Part shown: piece by piece, positions 22,211-32,382 of the stretch
Position numbering within the stretch: the first letter of the stretch is position 1
Layout: each line of letters opens with the position of its first letter
Assembly: GCF_033958435.1 (NCBI RefSeq)
Contig: NC_134138.1
Location: forward strand, 8,754,001 to 8,818,000
Source of the DNA: Carettochelys insculpta
Lineage: Eukaryota > Chordata > Testudines > Carettochelyidae
DNA length: 64,000 nt
Direction: 5' to 3'
Program-made: the position numbers and the translations under genes
Notes under the pieces: generated by a model
What the model was told of the DNA's origin: nothing
Seen by the model: only the letters and a program-made list of their open reading frames with translations
The model's database searches: none

Positions 22211-22381
22211 GGGGCTTGTCTACATGAACAAAGCTGGCGTGTGAATCTACCCTGCACTGCTAATCTGCTGTGTGCTCTCCCGGTGTATGTGAACATTTTT
22301 ATAGAGCTCTTTGATGTAGTCCTCTTTGGGATTAGTTCAAATGAATTAATGAACCGTTTAATTGTTCATATAGACAAGCCC
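22211..22381. mobile_element. MITE with GGGCTTGTCTAC termini
   Basis: GGGCTTGTCTACATGAACAA on the left pairs with TTGTTCATATAGACAAGCCC on the right. Length is about 171 bp, AT-rich inside. Matching flanks were not found. Confidence 0.65.
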
Positions 22382-22508
22382 ATGAGATGATGAGGACCGT
22401 ATGAGATACAGTATGTGTAAGAAAGACAAATATGACAGCTAGACAGATCCACATTATTATTTCTCTCTGTTGTGACAGCATGCAGGATATCCGGTCTTGA
22501 GACAGAAC

Positions 22509-22675
22509 CAGTGTGCCCGGTAAGCTGAGTGTTTGCCAAGCTGCCCAAGACAGACTCAGGTGCCACCGAGTAGATTAGCAGAGGGCCCACCGCTGGTAGC
22601 ATGTGTTTCTATTGGTGATGCATATGCACTCGCTTTTATTCCACCCATGGATGGGAAAAAATGAAAGGGATCCCC
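22509..22675 (-). mobile_element. hAT MITE (TAAGCTGAG family), copy 1
   Basis: It starts CAGTGTGCCCGGTAAGCTGA and contains CAGGTGCCACCGAGTAGATTAGC and TTTTATTCCACCCATG. It is the reverse-oriented equivalent of the better bounded copy at 42705-42892. The far end is degraded. Confidence 0.65.
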
Positions 22676-23280
22676 GGCCACAGTCCAAATCTATTAGATC
22701 TTAACACAGAACAAAAAGAAAGTGCCTTCCCTGAATAGCTGAACATTCAAGTATAAGGCACAAGCAACCAGGCGGGTACAAACAGCGTAGCACAAAGACA
22801 CAATGAAACAGTACAGTCAGCTGGTAGGCCGTGATCTAGCTCACCTGCTGCAGGAGCAAAGCGGTATAACTCAGATGGTCGCAAGATAGACTGGCTGAAT
22901 CTTTTTCAGCCGTTTCACCTGCTGCTGTTCCTCTGCACCATTCTCCATTCCCTGGCGCACTTTGTAAATTTTGAACGTTGCAGGCGAAATGTCGGCCAGG
23001 CAGTCATCTGGAGCGTTGAAATTTGGGCACTGTCAAACATTTGGTCGCTCTCCTGCAAGAAATATCAGTGAATGAGTTTGTTTTCACCACCCAAGCAAAG
23101 GTAGAACTTAACTTCCTTCATCACTATCGTAATCGACCATACAGCTGATGGGTAGAAGCACCTCAGGGTATATTTGGACTGTAAAGATAGTGTTCCTGTA
23201 TCAACACTAGACGCAGTATTGTTTACATGTAAGCCTACCTGCAGCAAAGGCACACGCAGCACTGCTCAAGGGTGGGGGTG
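22676..23280. other. Unassigned stretch
   Basis: No gene recognised. There is a short CpG-containing block near 22950-23040 but no coding signal. Confidence 0.35.
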
Positions 23281-23968
23281 TGTCATAATCATGAGGGTTA
23301 GCCAGCAGCCTGGGAGCAAAAGGGTTAATCTCCTTAGCCAGGTGGGGTTGGCCTATAGGAATGTAGGTAAAAATTAAATTTTGGCTCCTCCTTCTTCTGT
23401 TCTCTGTCTTTTTGCTCCTTCTTTCCAGCCATGAGAGAGAGAGACACAGAATATCTCCCTCCAAGAACAGGCCCTCCAATCTTCTGTAAGCAGGGTAAAG
23501 TTTAGATAGATCCGCTAGGCTTTATTGTTTTATGGTTTGGGAAGTGGGATCTAATGTCTGTGCACTTTTTAAAAATATTCTTTTACTCTCCTTGTAACTA
23601 AGTTCTAGGCGCATGGTAAGAACTGCCCATGTGTTTTACTTTGTAACTCTTCCATCTAGTCATAAGGCTTGCAACATAAATATTGTTGTAATAATAAAAG
23701 TTCTCTCATTTTCTTTTTATTAACCTGGTATTGGTTAATGTTTGTGTCCTGGTTTTTACTTTTGGGGCCGAGATTTCCCAAGTAGTCCCTCCCTGGTTTC
23801 CTTATTATTGCTTGGGTGGTGGCAGCAAATTTTATCCCCAAAATCTAAGGTTTTTAGGATTTTTGGGGAAAAGTTTATACCAAAACCTGGTAGATAAGGT
23901 TTTGGAGGTACTTTTGCTGGCCCCCACTTCTGCATTTAACTTGCTAGAGTGGGGAAGAAGCCATAACA
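23281..23968 (+). mobile_element. Probable solo LTR
   Basis: The block is bounded by TGTCATAA at 23281 and CATAACA at 23962-23968, short inverted TG..CA ends. An AATAAA signal lies at about 23691 and is followed by a GT-rich stretch, as in an R/U5 transition. The flanks GGGTG and GGGCA match only partly. No internal retroviral coding sequence was seen on either side, so a solo LTR is the best reading. A different repeat with chance TG..CA ends is possible. Confidence 0.45.
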
Positions 23969-24860
23969 GGGCATGTCACCTGCCCTGATCTGGGGCTGGC
24001 TGCATGCCATCGCAGCCCTAGTCTGAGGGCTGCTCTGCCTTGTGCTAATTACCATCTCCTCTCATTCCCCATTGCTGGCTGCAGGGAGTGGGTGGCATAA
24101 CAGCATCCCACCCATGGAGCCTCCTAAACCAGTGCGGAGGACCGGCAACCATAGCACATCCAGGTTCAGGTTCCATAGCTCCTGCATGGTTTGCCTGCCA
24201 GCCTTTGCCAATAGTGTCCTTCTGGTCGCTAGGGCAGGACTCACCTTTGTGCTGCAGCCTGCAAAATGTCAGCATCTCTCCCCAGAATGCATGTCAGGGC
24301 TGAAAAGAGTTGGCTGTGTGGACAAGCAGATGGCTGCCTGTGCCATCCTGCAGCATGGGTGTGAGAATCCAGCTGCACATAGGCACAAGCACCTCAGTCG
24401 TGCCACTCTCAAAACATGGGTTCTTCTGACTTGGGGTCACACCCTTTGTGGACCTTGGCTTTACTCAGCTCACTGAACTTTGCAGCTACGTACAGCAGGT
24501 GTTTCCTCCACAATTCACATGGCATGTCTTTACTTTCCACTGCCCATCTACTAGGATAAATGCCCCCAGTTGCCACAGAATCTGGGCACCTCAGATTCCC
24601 TAAAGGTTGCAGGGGTGAGTAACTGAGGTACAGAAGGCTGGAGAGCCGGATGCTCAGTTTATGCAATTAGATCTTCAGTGCTTTAAAACCAAGGGAAGTT
24701 CTGCCCGAGTGTCTTATCTAAGATCACCTTGGATGATTGTGGCAAAATCCAAAGCTGAACCCAGCTCCCTGTCCAGACCTCCTCAACACCATACACACAC
24801 CATCATGCACCCACGAGGCAGTGCTAGAATAGCAGAGTGGTTCAGGGGTTATCGTGAGAC
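23969..24860. other. Unassigned stretch
   Basis: Overlapping ORFs up to 144 codons occur on both strands but show no motif, codon pattern or splice context I can support as a gene. Confidence 0.35.
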
Positions 24861-24863
24861 AAG

Positions 24864-25300
24864 GGCTATGTCTTGACTAGAGGGTTTTGTTGGCAAAAGG
24901 GATGTTTTGCCGAGAAAACCCGTGGAGCATCCTGATTCCTAAGGGAGTTCTGTTGACAGTAAGTCGACAGAATACAACCCTTCTGTTGACAGCTGTATCC
25001 TGCTTCCCACAAGGAAGAATGCTTCTGTCGATAGAGATCTGTTGACAAAAAGCCAGTCTAAACATTCCAAGGGGCCTTCTCTCAGCAGAAAGGCCTTCTG
25101 GGACACTGGGCAACGCTTTGTCTTGTGCTTCCGGTTGGGCATTTTGCAAATAGGGCAGTCTGGCCACCCTCTATCAACAGAATGGATTGCTCTTGTGATC
25201 TGCTTGGCAGCCTGGACACGACCTGTTGACAGAAGTCATGTCAGAAGATACCCTCTAACAAAAACTTCTGTTGACAAATCACTCTAATCTAAACACAGCC
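24864..25300. mobile_element. GTTGACA-family MITE with AAG/AAG TSD
   Basis: This 437-bp element starts GGCTATGTCTTGACTAGAG and ends CACTCTAATCTAAACACAGCC. TTTTGTTGGCAAAAGG near the left end mirrors TTCTGTTGACAAATC near the right. AAG flanks it exactly at 24861-24863 and 25301-25303. It is close in length and content to the 15552-15989 copy, in the opposite orientation. No coding capacity. Confidence 0.85.
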
Positions 25301-25500
25301 AAGATGGGCAGGTAATATATTTTACTGGACCAACTCCTGTTGTTGGAAAGAGGCAAGATTTCAAGCTACACAGCTAGTCTCCTTCAGGTCTGGGAACCGT
25401 CATGAGAGACGCAGCTAAATACAAAGTGGGATGGAGATTAAGTGTACAAGGTTTGTACAAGGTGGAGGCGACCACTTAAAGCAAAGTGGGCAATTAACAT
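25301..25500 (+). repeat. Interspersed repeat, GGTAATATATTTTACTGGAC type
   Basis: GGTAATATATTTTACTGGAC followed by ACCAACTCCTGTTGTTGG, CTACACAGCTAG and CTTCAGGTCTGGGAA resembles an abundant reptilian repeat I have seen in turtle and crocodile sequence. Class uncertain. The MITE at 24864 is inserted at its left edge. Confidence 0.45.
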
Positions 25501-26989
25501 CTCTGCAGTCATAGACAAAGGAAGGGTAGGAGGTTACCAATTGTTGTAATGCACTATAAAATCTCTGCAGAGTCTATGATTTTTAGTGTCTAGCAGAGCT
25601 ATGAATTTGTGAGGAGGTTTACACTGCCATAAAAGCCCAGCAGCATCAAATCTCATAGCCCAGATCAGCTGACTTGGACTCCTTGGGCTCAGGCTATAAG
25701 TAGCAGTGAAGACATTTAGGCGTGACTGCAGCCTGGGGCTCTGAGAATCTCCCCCTTTACAGGATCCCAGACATTAGGATGCAACTTGAACCTAAATGTC
25801 TATGTTGCAATTTTTTATCCCCATTTCCTGAGCCCCACGAGTCTGAGTCCGCTGGCCCAGACCAGACACAGTCATACCATGCTTCTTTCATTGAGGTGGA
25901 GATGTAGCCTCAGACTGGTCTTCTGAAGGGGCTTATGCAGTTTTCCATTGAGGAGGCAGACTGAGAGACCAGGCATGGAATGATCGCGTTGGTGTTGGTC
26001 CATGGCCAAGAAGGTCTTTTTCTCTTCTATCACTTCTATTGGTGTAAGTTCATTCAAGAGCTGAGTCCTGATCTGGTTGCCTCCACATAGTGGTTGTTGG
26101 AGAATTTGTCAGAGTCGAATGATGAGAGAACCTAGAGATTGCAGGATACTGGGGCTGCTGAATTGGGGCCACAGAGGTGGACCTCAGGTTCCAGGCCAGG
26201 CACAATGTTATGCCCTGCTTCTTCAGACATTGTGCACTTTCAATGGGAAATGGCCTAAATCCTGTGGCAGCTCCCTGGAAGAAGAGGGTTGAGTCCAGCT
26301 GGCTTGGAGTTAGCAAGCAGCGGTGCATGGTGACTCCTCTTTTCTCCACTCCCAATCCTTCCCTCTGTTTCTCAGGACTAATTCCCATCACCAGTTTCCG
26401 ACCCCCAGAGGGGCTCTTCCCTCACTATGTGGACACACTGTCTCATTCACCCATGTCTGTCCTAGAGGCAAGTGGTCTGGAGAAGAAGACTGCTGATCGT
26501 GCCAATCCAAGGAAGTTGCACCACGAACACAGGATTTCCTTCCCAATGACTCCCTGAATCTCCCTGGCCATTGTTCTCCTCGCCCCCACCATGATCCAGA
26601 CCAAGGGCCCACCTGGGCTTCTGCACAAGCCCAAAGTAGAAGAGCCTCTGATGGCCCCACACAGATTCTGGTCCCAGTTGAGGACGGTCCAGGTTCCAGA
26701 ATGATTCAGATCTCTGCTGAGGTGGCCATCAAAGGGGGTGGGGGGCAATTGGTACCAAATGTGATGGTGGGTTTTGTGATGTGCCCATTTGCAACATTGG
26801 AGGCCAAGTACAGGATGGACCTAGACACTGAACTGTCTCCCCACCCTTCAATTTGGGTTTTGTCTTTGCTGCCAAAGAAGGTGTGTTGTGTGTTCCTGGT
26901 ATGATGAGATGATAAAAATAATGATAATGATAATGACTAAGATCCTGTGTTGTAGATTATATTTCATGAGTAACTCTTAGAAGGTTCAC
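25501..26989. other. Unassigned stretch
   Basis: No gene recognised. A short ATAATG-type low-complexity run lies near 26915-26937. Confidence 0.35.
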
Positions 26990-27140
26990 AAGAGAGCTCT
27001 GTATCATTATACCCTTTTCACATATAGGGAAATTGAGGCACAGGGCAGTCCAGTAACTTGCCTGTGGTCAGCCAGCAGGATAGTAACTGAGTTGGGAATA
27101 AAACTCAGGTCTCCTGAGTTCTGGGCCAGTCCGTTGGCTC
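26990..27140 (+). repeat. MIR/CORE SINE
   Basis: ATACCCTTTTCACATATAGG, AAATTGAGGCACAGGGCAG, AACTTGCCTGTGGTCAGCCA and AACTCAGGTCTCCTGAGTTC follow the order of the MIR core and 3' region. Such relics are found across amniotes. Confidence 0.75.
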
Positions 27141-27710
27141 ATGTTGAGGGGAGATTTTTTTTTTCAGGAGACTTAGGGCCTGTGAGGTAATCTGCCCCTG
27201 CTCCTCTGGGATGTTGTGTGACATTGTGAGGTTGAGTGTGCTAGCCTGTCTCACAACTTTTCAACAGCAAAGCCCACACTGGTGTCCCCACACTCTTTGC
27301 ATGTGAAAGAAGCTGGTGTACCATCTGGTCATGTCGTAACTACTCCAGAACTTCCTAACGTTTGGAAACTGAACTCCCCTTCAGGACAATGAAACCAGTC
27401 CGAGGAATGCAAGGGACCTCTGAGTCACTGAACACCATTCCCTGCTTTTGAGTAGGGGGCCCATGCCCCCTGCCATGTGGCTTATCTGTCTTCATTTATA
27501 CACCTTCTGGCCTTCTCCAGCTGGTCCTTCATGTCCCATTCTGGAAGGTGCGCCACATTTTGCAAAAACCTGGTGAACGTCTTCATGTTATTTTTTTATG
27601 TTTGTTATGGTAGCCCTTAGGGACCGCCTGAGCAGAATTTCCTTAAAAGCTTACTATCCAAATAATAGGACCCTTTTCTTTTGTCACACGCTTTAATGCA
27701 TTGTAAAATA
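27141..27710. other. Unassigned stretch
   Basis: No gene or clear repeat. Confidence 0.35.
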
Positions 27711-28747
27711 GGGTATGTCTACATAACAAAGTTATTTCAAAATAACAGCTGTTACTCTGAAATAACTATGCTAGTGTCTACAGAACGCAACCACGACAGG
27801 TGGTCCCTGACTTACAAAAACATCAACTTACGACCATTCGTACTTATGACCAAACTCCAGCTCACCCCCTGCGTACACCCCAGCTCACCTCCCCAAGCGG
27901 GGGGCGGGTCCAGCTGCATGCCTGGGACTCCCCTCCAACCCCCATGGACCCAGCTCCAACCCTCCCACACACCTGGGCTTTGACTCCACCCACCCGACCC
28001 CAACCCCTGTGGACCCAGACCCAACCCCCCCCAACCCCCATGTGACTCCAGATGATGTGCAGGGCTCCAACCTGCCCCCTGCTGAAGCACCCCACCCTGG
28101 TGCACTCTGTTCAACCCTTCCCCTGCCTGGTTCATTCCCCTGCCACCCCACAACCCCAGCTCACCCGCCCATGCATGGGGCTCCAACTTCAGCCTGTGCC
28201 TGGGGCTCTGGCTGCCAGCCCCTTGCAGAGTTCCAACTCCCCTCCACTCAGCCACCTCCCAACCCCACTTCACTCAACCACCCTGCCCCTGGTATACCCC
28301 CCTACTTACCACCCCATCATCCCCAGCTTCAACCCCCTAGCTAGGCTCAACCCCCTACCCCAAACCCCTGCTGCCCGGTCCAACTGCCTGAAAGGCCCAG
28401 CTCAACTGCACCCTCCCACCACCCTGCTGCCCTAACTGACCCCAGGTTTAACCCCCTGCTCCCTCCCAGGGCCCCAACTTATCCCCCCACCCTCCCCGAC
28501 TTATGCGAAATTCAAGGCGTTCAAGGGCTGCATGAAAGGCAACCCTTGTGTACCTTGAGGGATTACAGTATAAGGGTATTTCTGACCTACAACCAAATCA
28601 AGTTACAACCAGGTGTTCAGAACATAACCCGTTTGTAAGTCAGGGACTATCTGTATTTCAAAATAATTTTGAAATAGCAGTTGGCTTATTTGGAAATAGA
28701 TAAACCTCATTCGACGAGGAATAGCGCCTATTTAAAATAGCGCCTCC
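27711..28747. mobile_element. TTTCAAAATA-rich MITE interrupted by a Tigger-like element
   Basis: It begins GGGTATGTCTACATAAC and continues with TTATTTCAAAATAACAGC to 27796. After the insertion it resumes at 28654 with TTTCAAAATAATTTTGAAAT and fades near 28747 without a recognisable right end. Related elements lie at 17561-18112 and 30831-32382. Confidence 0.6.
27797..28653. mobile_element. Tc1/mariner (Tigger-like) non-autonomous element, C-rich
   Basis: The ends CAGGTGGTCCCTGACTTAC and GTAAGTCAGGGACTATCTG pair at 17 of 19 positions. TA follows the right end (28654-28655); the left flank is GA, a probable decayed TA. The 857-bp body is extremely C-rich on the plus strand (CCCAACCCC-like), which produces long proline-rich or glycine-rich ORFs on opposite strands that I do not regard as genes. 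Confidence 0.75.
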
Positions 28748-28750
28748 TAG

Positions 28751-28861
28751 GACCAGTGTCCTGGTGAAGCTGCCATAAACGCTCAGTCACAAGAAGGCAC
28801 AAACTGATACTCACCCACGGCAGCCGCTGTTTTCTCTTCTCCAGAGCCTGAGGAAGCCAAT
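28751..28861 (+). repeat. Local direct repeat, copy 1
   Basis: About 110 bp including CTGGTGAAGCTGCCATAA, GCTCAGTCACAAGAAGG and CGCTGTTTTCTCT is repeated in the same orientation at 30377-30481 with moderate divergence. Nature unknown. Confidence 0.7.
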
Positions 28862-28987
28862 GTTTGCATCGGAGGAAGTGGGTCTTTGCCCGCTAAAGTT
28901 TATACTCCAATATATCTGTCAGTCTCTAAGGTGCCACAGGACTTCATATTGTTTTTGCGGATACAGACTAACACGGCTACCCCTGGA
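28862..28987 (+). repeat. AGACTAACACGGCTACCCCT-module repeat
   Basis: GGAAGTGGGTCTTTGCCCGC, GTCTCTAAGGTGCCACAGGA and CAGACTAACACGGCTACCCC match, in order, the right part of the hairpin element at 22050-22175 and, less closely, 54340-54415. It is an abundant reptile repeat 3' module as far as I recall; class uncertain. Confidence 0.65.
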
Positions 28988-29124
28988 TACTCATCACTGA
29001 CGTGGAAGTTATTACCCAGTGGTGGGAACTGAGTAATTCAGAGCTACTGTTTCAGGCTCTCTGCAAATTCAAGTAGACATCAGTTACATTGGCCTTGCAC
29101 ATCAATGTTTTTCTTTGTCTCCAT

Positions 29125-29806
29125 AGCCGTGTCTACACGTGCACGCTACTTCGAAGTAGCGGCACTAAGTTCGAAATAGCGCCCGTCACGGCTACACGCG
29201 CCGGGCGCTATTTCGAAGTTAACTTCGACGTTAGGCGGCGAGACGTCGAAGTCGCTAACCCCATGAGGGGATAGGAGTAGCACCCTACTTCGACGTTCAA
29301 TGTCGAAGTAGGGACCGTGTAGTCGTTGCGCGTCCTGCAACTTCGAAATAGTGCGGTCCGCCATGGCGACCATCAGCTGAGGGGTTGAGAGACGCTCTCT
29401 CTCGAGCCCCTGCGGGGCTCTATGGTCACCATGGGCAGCAGCCCTTAGCCCAGGGCTTCTGGCTGCTGCTGCGGCAGCTGGGGATCCATGCTGCAGGCAC
29501 AGGGTCTGCAACCAGTTGTCAGCTCTGTGTATTTTGTGTTGTTTAGTGCAACTGTGTCTGGGAGGGGCCCTTTAAGGGAGCGGCTTGCTCTTGAGTCCGC
29601 CCTGTGACTGTGTCTGCAGCTGTGCCTGGCACCCTTATTTCGATGTGTGCTACTTTGGCATGTAGACGTTCCCTTGCAGCGCCTATTTCGATGTGGTGCC
29701 GCGCAACGTCGAAGTTGAACATCAACGTTGCCAGCCCTGGAGGATGTGTAGACGTTATTCATCGAAATAAGCTATTTCGATGTAGGCTTCACGTGTAGAC
29801 GTAGCC
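29125..29806. mobile_element. CpG-rich MITE with CAT/CAT TSD
   Basis: This 682-bp element begins AGCCGTGTCTACACGTGC and ends CACGTGTAGACGTAGCC, with CAT at both flanks (29122-29124, 29807-29809). TTCGAAG/CTTCGAC motifs are dense, and the first 250 bases are very rich in CpG. The ends and duplication match the other 3-bp-TSD elements. ORFs on both strands are incidental. Confidence 0.85.
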
Positions 29807-29967
29807 CATAAGAGCTAAAACCTTAAAACAAAAGAGATGGGACTCTGAAGGACAGTGAAGAGGTCTCTCTGAGCCCCTCCACACAACTTGTGTGTGATAC
29901 TTAATCTTCCATGCTTTGGGAAACCCTGATCTAACTGACATGGGGAAAAAGGAGATACACACATACA

Positions 29968-30128
29968 TCTGAAAGGGACCTTGGGAGGTCATTGCACCTA
30001 CTCGCCTGCTTCTTGGCAGGACCAAGCACCCTCCCTTTTCTTCCCCACCCTAGATCATTAAATGCCCCTCCTGAACGCACAATCCTGGGTTTAACAGGCC
30101 AGTGCTCAAACAAGTGAGCTCACAATTC
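29968..30128 (-). repeat. Tortoise-type tRNA-derived SINE with CR1-like tail
   Basis: Read on the minus strand, the head has GAGCTCACTTGTTTGAGC (A-box region) and then AAACCCAGGATTGTGCGTTC (B-box region). The tail, TGCTTGGTCCTGCCAAGAAG to GACCTCCCAAGGTCCC, resembles the CR1 3' end. A tRNA head fused to a CR1-like tail is the layout of the tortoise Pol III/SINE, whose tail allows use of CR1 machinery. This is one of the best taxonomic clues in the window. Confidence 0.7.
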
Positions 30129-30376
30129 CTCTCACAATTCCTGTTAGCCTTACACGTCTTCCTCGCACTACAAATTCACTGCCAAAAATGCCATTTCAGA
30201 GGATGCCTTTGTCACCAACATGCCATCTGAACCAAACAGAGCACTGCTGGTCAGTGCTGGTTCAGAGCACAGTCTGAACAATGATAATTTCTGGCAGAGA
30301 CAAACTTCTCCTTAATCCAACCACAGCAGGCAGAAACGTTCAGCCCAATTTCTTATTTTAACCAGCAGCCTCATAG

Positions 30377-30481
30377 GGACAGTGGCCTGGTGAAGCTGCC
30401 ATAAATGCTCAGTCACAAGAAGGTACATATGGATACCCACCCATGGCAGACGCTGTTTTCTCTGGGGCCTAAGGAAACCAG
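30377..30481 (+). repeat. Local direct repeat, copy 2
   Basis: Same block as at 28751-28861, about 1.62 kb further on and in the same orientation. CTGGTGAAGCTGCCATAAATG and CGCTGTTTTCTCT are shared. Confidence 0.7.
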
Positions 30482-30830
30482 TTTGTTTTCCAGCGAATTG
30501 CTTATCCCTGGTCTGTCTCTGCCTTCACCATGGTAGTTCAACTGCAACCAGCAGGACTCAGAGATATTGGCCAGCTGCTGAGCTCCCCCATCATGAAGAA
30601 GCTGCCGGATCAGGACAACACACCCCAGTACTGCTGAAACGGGGAGGTTGGTGGGGGACAATGGGGTGATACAAGTCCTGCCCCACTCAGGAAAGGGGAA
30701 ATGAGATTCTATTGGCTCAGCCAGCCCCTCCTGAGACCTGTGAGAGGCAGCCAGCCTGGAAGAGGGAGAACTTTTGTACTAGCTCCTTGACAGGCCTGTT
30801 GGCGGCTTGGGCATTTCCATGGGGTGTCTA
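30482..30830. other. Unassigned stretch
   Basis: No gene recognised; probably ordinary unique sequence. Confidence 0.3.
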
Positions 30831-31111
30831 CCCGGCAAAGTTATATCAGAATAATAGCCACTGTTCCAAAAGAACTTCACAAGCATCTACACAGCAAAAC
30901 CTCTACTTTGAAATAATTTCAAAATAGCAGACAGCTTATTTTGAATTCTGTAAACCTCATTCTAAGAGGAATAGCACCAATTCCGAAATAGATATTTCGG
31001 AATAAGGGCTATTTTGAAATAAAGTATTGTGCTCCCAGGGGACACATTATTTCAAACTAGGCTCTATTGTGTGTGGACGCACTAATTTGAAATAAGCTTT
31101 GGAATCTCCTC

Positions 31112-32335
31112 GGCTGTGGCCACACTAGGAAGTGACGTCGAAAGGAGTAATCCCCATCCGTCACTTCGACGTGGCGCCCCTTCGAAAGGAAGCAACTACA
31201 CACAAAACGCGGTTCGACGTTGCGATCCGCAACACAGAACAGATGCCCTGTCATTTCGAAATGGAGCGGCTACGCAGGGTCGAATGGCCGACAAGCCCTT
31301 CCTGGAGCATGGGCCCGCCGCTCTATTAAGGGGCCACACCTAAACACACCCGCCTGCAGCACTTCACTGACAGGGACACCCTGGACATCATGGCCATCCT
31401 GACAACATGCCGCAGGAGGCTACATGCTGCCTGACATGTGGCCAGCCTCCTGCAGCGCCCCCCCTGTCCCCAGTCCATCTGGAGCACCCCGTTTCAGGCC
31501 TGCTGTCGCCTCTGGCGGTACCCCACAAGCGGGGAATGGTGGGACGACATCGTCCTCGGAGAGTGGGATGACAACTAGCGGCTCCGCAACTTCCAGATGA
31601 CTCGGGCCACATTCATGGAGCTGTGCCATTGGCTGGCACCAGCACTTCGCCACCAGGACACCGCATGCGGCCCGCGCTCCCCCGGGAGAAATGAGTGGCC
31701 ATCACTCTGCGGAAGCTGGCCACCCCGGACAGCAACTGCTCAGTTGGCCACCAATTTGGGGTGGGGAAGGCCACCAACAGGGTCGTCCTCCTTGAGGTAA
31801 GGCACCCACGGCCACACACCCACGGTGGGGTCCTGGGGAGGGGGGGCCCAGGAGCAAGTCCCTGGGGAGGGGGTTCCGGGGGGGGGGGTCTGCCAGTGCT
31901 ACCACACACTTACAGGTACCTGTGCCCTCCACCCCCGCCAGGTTGGCTGGCCGCCTCGTTCTCCTACGTCTGCCAGCACACTCTCAGCTTCCTGCATGGT
32001 GTTTCTGTGTGCCTGGAGCTTTACGGCACCCATAGCTGACAGCCGTAGAGCTCTGGCTGCTGGTCAGGGTGTCTCTGTGCTCTGGGGAGGGGCCAGCTCT
32101 GGGGAAGACTTTTCATTTCACAATGGTGGCTGGGGAGCGGCTACACACATTTCATTTCGAAATCAACATTGAAAGGAGGCGTTATTCCCGAGACGGGAGT
32201 GTAACAATGACTTCGAGATGAATGCCTTTTAATTTCGAAACAAGTGATGTCTGTGTAGTTGCTTTCCTGCTCATTTCGAAATCGCCCCTCATTTCGAAAT
32301 AGCTTTCCAAATGAACGGCTAGTGTGGCCACAGCC
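31112..32335 (+). mobile_element. Harbinger-like deletion derivative with TIRs
   Basis: The ends GGCTGTGGCCACACTAG and CTAGTGTGGCCACAGCC are perfect inverted repeats of 17 bp. Flanking triplets are CTC and TTC, a possible decayed 3-bp duplication. The interior has TTCGAAAT and TTCGAC motifs near both ends and a remnant Harbinger transposase exon in the middle. It therefore links the GGCTGTG-terminus MITEs to a transposase source. Confidence 0.8.
31537..31800 (+). pseudogene. PIF/Harbinger transposase, first-exon remnant
   Basis: Readable pieces are EWWDDIVLGEWDD, then a stop, NFQMTRATFMELCHWLAPALRHQDT, and after a frameshift ITLRKLATPDSNCSVGHQFGVGKATNRVVLLEV. These match the N-terminal part of Harbinger transposases and parallel the 2740-2930 region of the other relic. 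The frame ends at GTAAGG (31797-31802), which looks like a splice donor, so this would be exon 1. The catalytic exon with GFPNC..DGTH is absent from the rest of the element. It cannot encode a nuclease. Confidence 0.8.
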
Positions 32336-32382
32336 TTCCAGAATAGCTTATTCTGAAGTAACACTGCTGTGCGGACATAGCC

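Larger units (their letters stand above)
30831..32382. mobile_element. Older MITE interrupted by a Harbinger-like element
   Basis: The left part (30831-31111) starts GGGGTGTCTACCCGGCAAAG with TTTGAAATAA motifs. The right part (32336-32382) is CCAGAATAGCTTATTCTGAAG and ends GCGGACATAGCC. These pair as degenerate termini of one TTTCAAAATA-type MITE. The middle, 31112-32335, is a separate insertion. Confidence 0.65.

Noticed and set aside
27812..28435. Long proline-rich (plus) and glycine/tryptophan-rich (minus) ORFs
   Set aside because: They lie wholly inside the C-rich interior of a TIR-bounded Tigger-like element; composition explains the lack of stops on both strands.
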